From: Brachybacterium tyrofermentans
GTDB taxonomy: Bacteria > Actinomycetota > Actinomycetes > Actinomycetales > Dermabacteraceae
Direction of reading: 5' to 3'
Length of the DNA stretch: 64,000 bases
NCBI RefSeq assembly: GCF_014897585.1
Contig: NZ_JABUXW010000007.1
Coordinates: 1 to 64,000, forward strand
Both the position numbers and the translations under genes were made by a program. The notes below the pieces were generated by a model, which saw only the letters and a program-made list of their open reading frames with translations, was not told the origin of the DNA and searched no databases. The stretch's first letter is position 1, and the number at the start of each line of letters is the position of its first letter. Positions 60,649-64,000 of this stretch are shown here, piece after piece.

Positions 60649-61014
60649 TCAGTCCTTCGGGTGGGACGGGGGCGTCGGAGCCGGGTCGGCCTCGGCGTCG
60701 AGGAGATCGTCGATGCGGGCGATGCGCTCGCGCCAGACGGCTTCCAGCTCGGTGAGCAGCTGCGCGGCGGAGCGCACGGTGCCGGCGTCGCCCCGGGTCA
60801 GGGTCTCCCGGCCGGTGCGGCGGCGGGTGATCAGGCCTGCTCGTTCGAGCACGCCGACGTGCTTCTGCACGGCGGTCAGACTCATCGAGTAGTTCCTGGC
60901 CAGGGACGATACCGACTGCTCGGTGACCAGGACGCGTCGCAGGATGTCGCGGCGCGTCCTGTCCGAGAGGGCGTGGAACCAGGCGTCGACCCGGTCGTCG
61001 GAGATCTGATGCAC
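60649..61014 (-). CDS. ArsR-family helix-turn-helix regulator
   Basis: A 121-residue winged-helix protein. FHALSDRTRRDILRRVL is the family start, SVSSLARNYSMSLTAVQKHVGVLERAGLI is the DNA-binding helix-turn-helix, and RRRTGRE the wing. No metal-binding Cys are visible, so it is of the non-metal, SRPBCC-linked ArsR type. A perfect palindrome twelve bases upstream of the ATG is the likely operator. Confidence 0.9.
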   Translation of the reverse strand: MHQISDDRVDAWFHALSDRTRRDILRRVLVTEQSVSSLARNYSMSLTAVQKHVGVLERAGLITRRRTGRETLTRGDAGTVRSAAQLLTELEAVWRERIARIDDLLDAEADPAPTPPSHPKD

Positions 61015-61025
61015 ACGACGAACCT

Positions 61026-61041
61026 ACAACCTGACGGTTGT
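61026..61041. promoter_or_regulatory. ArsR operator palindrome
   Basis: ACAACC-TGAC-GGTTGT is a perfect 6-4-6 inverted repeat, twelve bases before the ArsR start codon, where an autorepressor would bind. A second, weaker inverted repeat (GTTCT and AGAAC at 61065-61081) lies further upstream in the same AT-richer interval shared with the divergent lipoprotein. Confidence 0.65.
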
Positions 61042-61197
61042 GGTTAGCAAGGCTTCCTTCACAAGTTCTCCATTAAAGAACAGTTGGTAGTTAGGTCAAG
61101 AGATCGTAAAGTCGCTTCCGGGGACGACGCAGTCCCTGCCGGAACCAACGAGGCGATCCGTCTCGGACCGGGCCGATTTCACGGGGGAGTGAACACA

Positions 61198-62352
61198 ATG
61201 TCTGCAGGAACGCGTGGTGGGCGCCGAGTGCGCAGAGGGTCGATGCTGATGGCGGTGATGGCGACAGGGGCACTCCTGAGCGCCTGTGGTGGAGCCCCGG
61301 CTCCGGACAGCGCCGAGGGGGCGCGTGCCGGAGGAGCCGAGGGGCAGGGCGCGGTCGTGGCGGACGCGGGCTCCGGAGCCGGCACCGGCGCCGACGACGC
61401 CGCGGCTGTGGTCGACAAGAGCGCCGACAAGCATGTCGGCAAGAGTGTCGACAAGGCTGCTGGCACGGCTGCTGACGGCGGCGCCGACAAGTCGGCTGCC
61501 GATGAGACGGGTGGGGCGGGTGACCACAGCTCCCAGGGGAGGAGCGCAGAGCATCGCCACGACGAGGGCCGGGGGGACGGCGGCCACGGTCGGGGTGGTG
61601 ACGAACAGGGTGGTGACGACCAAGGTGACAACCAGGGTGGCGACGACCAGGGTGGCGACCAGGGTGGTGGCGACCAGGGTGACAACCAAGGTGGCGACGA
61701 CCAGGGAGACGGCTCGGACAGCGGAACCCCCGTCGATCTTCCTGCCGACTGGGCCGGGACCATCTCGACCGAGACTGTGCCCGCCTCCAACGGGACCCAG
61801 TACTTCGTCATGAACTATCTGTACGGGGAGGATCGGGCCGTGACGTCGATGACCGGCGAGGAGGTCGCGGGCCAGGAGTTCTTCGGCGGGACGGACGTCG
61901 AGTGCGAGGGCATCGCCTCGCTGGCAGGATCCTCGGCGAGCTGCCTGCTCACCGAGGGATCGCAGGAGCTCCCGATCGAGGCACGGCTGGTTCCTGTGGC
62001 GTTCGGCCATTCGGCGCTGCTGCTCAGCGCCGACGCCGACGGTCTCACGGAGCTGTCGATCCCGGAGGGCACGCCACTGGGACTCTGGGGGGCTGGGGTG
62101 GCGGAGCTCGAGAACGTCACTGCGGCGGATGTCGAGGATGCCGCGTTCAACGCGGTGCTGATGGCCGAGCACCCCGATGGTGATGTCCCGCCGGAGATCC
62201 CCATCGACTGCACCGTGCTCGACACCGGTGCGCACGCCACCTGCGAGGTCGCCGGAACGACCGACGGGGGCGGTGACGGCACCTGGTACGCCACCGCTCA
62301 GTCGGGGTTCGGATCTGACGTCACGTACCTGTTCTCCCAGTTCCCGGTCTGA
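61198..62352 (+). CDS. repeat-containing lipoprotein, unknown function
   Basis: A 384-residue lipoprotein with a basic signal and LLSAC lipobox (about residues 21-25). Residues about 130-178 are GGDDQGGDQ-type repeats, and residues 60-110 are a DKSADKHVGKSVDK-type Lys/Asp/Ala stretch. A C-terminal domain of about 190 residues contains four Cys and no recognised family. The Gly/Asp/Gln region probably forms a flexible spacer to the cell wall. GGGGGAG precedes the ATG. The open frame extends upstream to 61084 but lacks a signal-compatible start. Confidence 0.8.
   Translation: MSAGTRGGRRVRRGSMLMAVMATGALLSACGGAPAPDSAEGARAGGAEGQGAVVADAGSGAGTGADDAAAVVDKSADKHVGKSVDKAAGTAADGGADKSAADETGGAGDHSSQGRSAEHRHDEGRGDGGHGRGGDEQGGDDQGDNQGGDDQGGDQGGGDQGDNQGGDDQGDGSDSGTPVDLPADWAGTISTETVPASNGTQYFVMNYLYGEDRAVTSMTGEEVAGQEFFGGTDVECEGIASLAGSSASCLLTEGSQELPIEARLVPVAFGHSALLLSADADGLTELSIPEGTPLGLWGAGVAELENVTAADVEDAAFNAVLMAEHPDGDVPPEIPIDCTVLDTGAHATCEVAGTTDGGGDGTWYATAQSGFGSDVTYLFSQFPV
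61594..61716 (+). repeat. in-frame repeats in the lipoprotein gene
   Basis: About eleven copies of GGTGACGACCAG/GGCGACCAG-type 9- and 12-base units encode the Gly-Asp-Gln spacer. Confidence 0.85.
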
Positions 62353-62359
62353 CCAGGGT

Positions 62360-62383
62360 GGGACGGGGTGGGGGCCCCGTCCC
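62360..62383 (+). terminator. terminator hairpin after the lipoprotein gene
   Basis: GGGACGGGG (62360-62368) pairs perfectly with CCCCGTCCC (62375-62383) around a TGGGGG loop, eight bases after the stop. Confidence 0.65.
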
Positions 62384-62516
62384 GTATCCGCGGTGCGCCG
62401 TGCTTCCCGGGGAGGGGGAGGCGCGGCGCATCGTGCTGTCCGGGCTCATGCGGATCCCTCCGGCCCGTCCTGGTCACGACGGCGCGCCGGGTGCGGCTCA
62501 CGCCTATGCTCGTCCC

Positions 62517-63332
62517 ATGGAGCAGCAGCGGGGGACCCCGTCCGGCTACGACTGGGAGCGTGGGTCCCTCCCGTCGGAGACGGAGATCTTCGCGCCAGCG
62601 CTCTCGTCCACGCCCGCAGCAGAGCGTCGGTCACCCGGCGCCGCCGGCCCGGATCCGCAGGGCGAACGGCCCTCGCGCGGCTTCCCGCCGTGGGCGATCG
62701 TCGCCATCGTCGCGCTGCAGGTGGTGGCGCTGGTCGGCTCCGTCGGCCTGATCGTCGGCGGCGCACTGCGGCTGCTCGATCAGGATCCGGACCCCGACCC
62801 GGCCGCGGCGCCCGCCACGCGCTCCGGGCAGACGCAGGAGGCCGCGCCGGACAAGACCCCCGGAGTCGTCACCGATGACCAGGGTGAGGAGCTCTCGGAC
62901 GGCACCGGCGGCTTCGACGACCCGGCCGTCGTCGGTGAGCACACCCTCAGCTGGACGACGTGGACCGGCGGCACGATCAGCGTGAGCGCCCTCGCCGTGG
63001 ATCTCGATGCGAGCCTTCCGGGCGCCCGGGGCACGACGGTGGTCGAGGACGGCTACCGGCTGGTCGAGGTGGCCTATCAGGTCGTCTACGACGGGCCGGG
63101 GCAGCTCGCCCCCGTCGAGGAGCTGTGGATCTCCGGGGAGTCCCACCGCGCCTACTACCAGGACATCGCGCAGGGGCTCCTCCCCGATCCGATGCAGGAG
63201 GTGCGGCCGCTCGGCAGCGGGCAGAGCGCCGAGTTCCACAGCCTGCTCCTGCTCCCCGACGACGAGCTCGACGGGCTCCGGCTCGGGGTGGAGACCTACA
63301 GCGGCGAGATCCTCTACTTCGACCCGCGGTGA
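62517..63332 (+). CDS. one-pass membrane protein with extracytoplasmic domain, unknown function
   Basis: A 271-residue protein: Pro/Ser/Arg-rich cytoplasmic head of about 60 residues, one membrane segment (about 60-83), acidic linker and a beta-rich outer domain of about 150 residues with SVSALAVDLDASLPGARG and GYRLVEVAYQVVYDGPG, a pattern reminiscent of DUF4352 (telokin-like) domains. TATGCT lies exactly six bases before the ATG. It resembles the following gene in layout. Confidence 0.75.
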   Translation: MEQQRGTPSGYDWERGSLPSETEIFAPALSSTPAAERRSPGAAGPDPQGERPSRGFPPWAIVAIVALQVVALVGSVGLIVGGALRLLDQDPDPDPAAAPATRSGQTQEAAPDKTPGVVTDDQGEELSDGTGGFDDPAVVGEHTLSWTTWTGGTISVSALAVDLDASLPGARGTTVVEDGYRLVEVAYQVVYDGPGQLAPVEELWISGESHRAYYQDIAQGLLPDPMQEVRPLGSGQSAEFHSLLLLPDDELDGLRLGVETYSGEILYFDPR

Positions 63333-63453
63333 CCACTCGCTGCGTCGTCCCGCAGCAGCCCGGGTGCGTTAGCGTTGCCCGAGACGCACGGATCTTCGCC
63401 GCGCGCCGCACGCCACGCTGAGGAGGGGGACCCCGGCGCACGCCCGGCACACC

Positions 63454-64000
63454 ATGGACCAGTCATCTCTGCGCACCCCTGCCCCGACGCCGCGCACCGA
63501 GCCGATGGGCGCCGGCGGGCCCGACGGACAGCGCCCTCGCTCCTCCCGGACGACCTTCTTCGCCGGTATCGGATGCGTCGCCCTGATCCTGGGACTGCTC
63601 CTCGGTGTGGGCGGCTTCTTCGGGGTGCGTGCCGTCACCGGCGGTGACCCGTCGGAGACTGCTGGCACCGAGACCGGCGGGACCGGGGAATCCCTCGAGG
63701 CCGCGCCCGTGGGCAAGGAGGCGGCTGTGCCGATGGGCACCACCTTCCCCGTCGTCTCGCCCGACGAGTACATCGGCGAAGTGCAGGTCGCCGTCACCGA
63801 GATCGACTGGGACGCGACCACGGAGGTCGCGGAGGCCAACACGTTCAACGACGCCCCCGGGTCCGGCGAGAAGTACATGCTGACCACGCTGGAGGCGGCC
63901 TTCCGCGGCGAGGGCACTCTCTCGACCGCGTTCTGGGTGAGCGTGACCTACGTGGCCGAGGACGGCACGGAGTACGGCGACAGCTATGCCATCACGCCCC
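63454..64000 (+). CDS. DUF4352-like membrane-anchored protein, cut by window end
   Basis: At least 182 residues; the frame is still open at the window edge. A Pro/Arg-rich head, one membrane segment (about residues 35-57) and an outer domain whose EVQVAVTEIDWDATTEVAEA and GEKYMLTTLEAAF match the DUF4352 pattern. TAGCGT at 63370-63375 is a candidate -10, and GAGGAGGGGG lies about 27 bases upstream of the ATG. Probably part of a family with the preceding gene. Confidence 0.7.
   Translation, partial: MDQSSLRTPAPTPRTEPMGAGGPDGQRPRSSRTTFFAGIGCVALILGLLLGVGGFFGVRAVTGGDPSETAGTETGGTGESLEAAPVGKEAAVPMGTTFPVVSPDEYIGEVQVAVTEIDWDATTEVAEANTFNDAPGSGEKYMLTTLEAAFRGEGTLSTAFWVSVTYVAEDGTEYGDSYAITP

Noticed and set aside
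61594-61716. Intergenic tandem repeat
   Set aside because: It lies within the lipoprotein gene, in frame, and encodes a Gly-Asp-Gln spacer.

Overview
The window is a 64 kb stretch of a very GC-rich chromosome. Its gene content points to a Gram-positive actinobacterium, probably of the Micrococcales and possibly Brachybacterium-like; that assignment is inference, because no rRNA or other marker gene is present. Supporting traits are a DUF222/HNH (13E12-type) gene, an ECF42-type sigma factor with a YCII partner, a Cds1-like cysteine desulfhydrase, an Mrp antiporter with fused A and B subunits, an IdeR/DtxR-type iron box, many lipoproteins, and many genes that look leaderless. I see no rRNA, tRNA, CRISPR array, insertion sequence or prophage. 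Most long antisense ORFs are GC shadows.

Layout. 1-10 kb: EamA exporter, alpha/beta hydrolase, NCS1 permease divergent from a FUSC-type membrane protein, methyltransferase, 2TM protein, second EamA exporter, DoxX-like protein, and a YCII-ECF42 sigma operon with a recognisable ECF42 promoter. 10-21 kb: PAP2 phosphatase, membrane-anchored protein, an iron-siderophore ABC operon (binding protein, two permeases, ATPase) behind an iron box, and a DHA2 drug exporter flanked by two aldo/keto reductase paralogues. 20-27 kb: LssY_C membrane protein, APC permease with a universal stress protein, PhoX phosphatase. 26.5-32.7 kb: mrp(AB)CDEFG Na+/H+ antiporter operon, in which every junction is a 4-nt ATGA overlap.

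33-45 kb: MHS transporter, PhzF, VOC protein, S9 peptidase, small membrane protein, secreted serine hydrolase, glutathione peroxidase, HNH gene with an upstream DnaA-box-like cluster, and an APH-type kinase. 45-54.6 kb: glutamine amidotransferase, GH25 lysozyme, SRPBCC protein, DsbA-like protein, a 51-residue ORF coupled to an AAA ATPase, pdxH, two GNAT genes, and a thiolase/acyl-CoA dehydrogenase operon. 54.7-64 kb: two paralogous lipoproteins, Cds1-like enzyme, further lipoproteins and membrane proteins, GNAT, an ArsR-SRPBCC pair with a perfect operator palindrome, and a last gene cut by the window edge.

Three themes go beyond ordinary annotation. First, roughly a third of transcription starts show a TANNNT-like hexamer 6-7 nt before the start codon and no ribosome binding site, indicating leaderless mRNAs; in three cases the leaderless start belongs to a short upstream ORF that runs into the main gene. 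Second, several genes carry in-frame, low-complexity tandem-repeat insertions or tails, and in the HNH gene one repeat unit has lost a base and switched the C-terminal frame. Third, 3' ends of genes have been copied into the adjacent intergenic DNA at two places.
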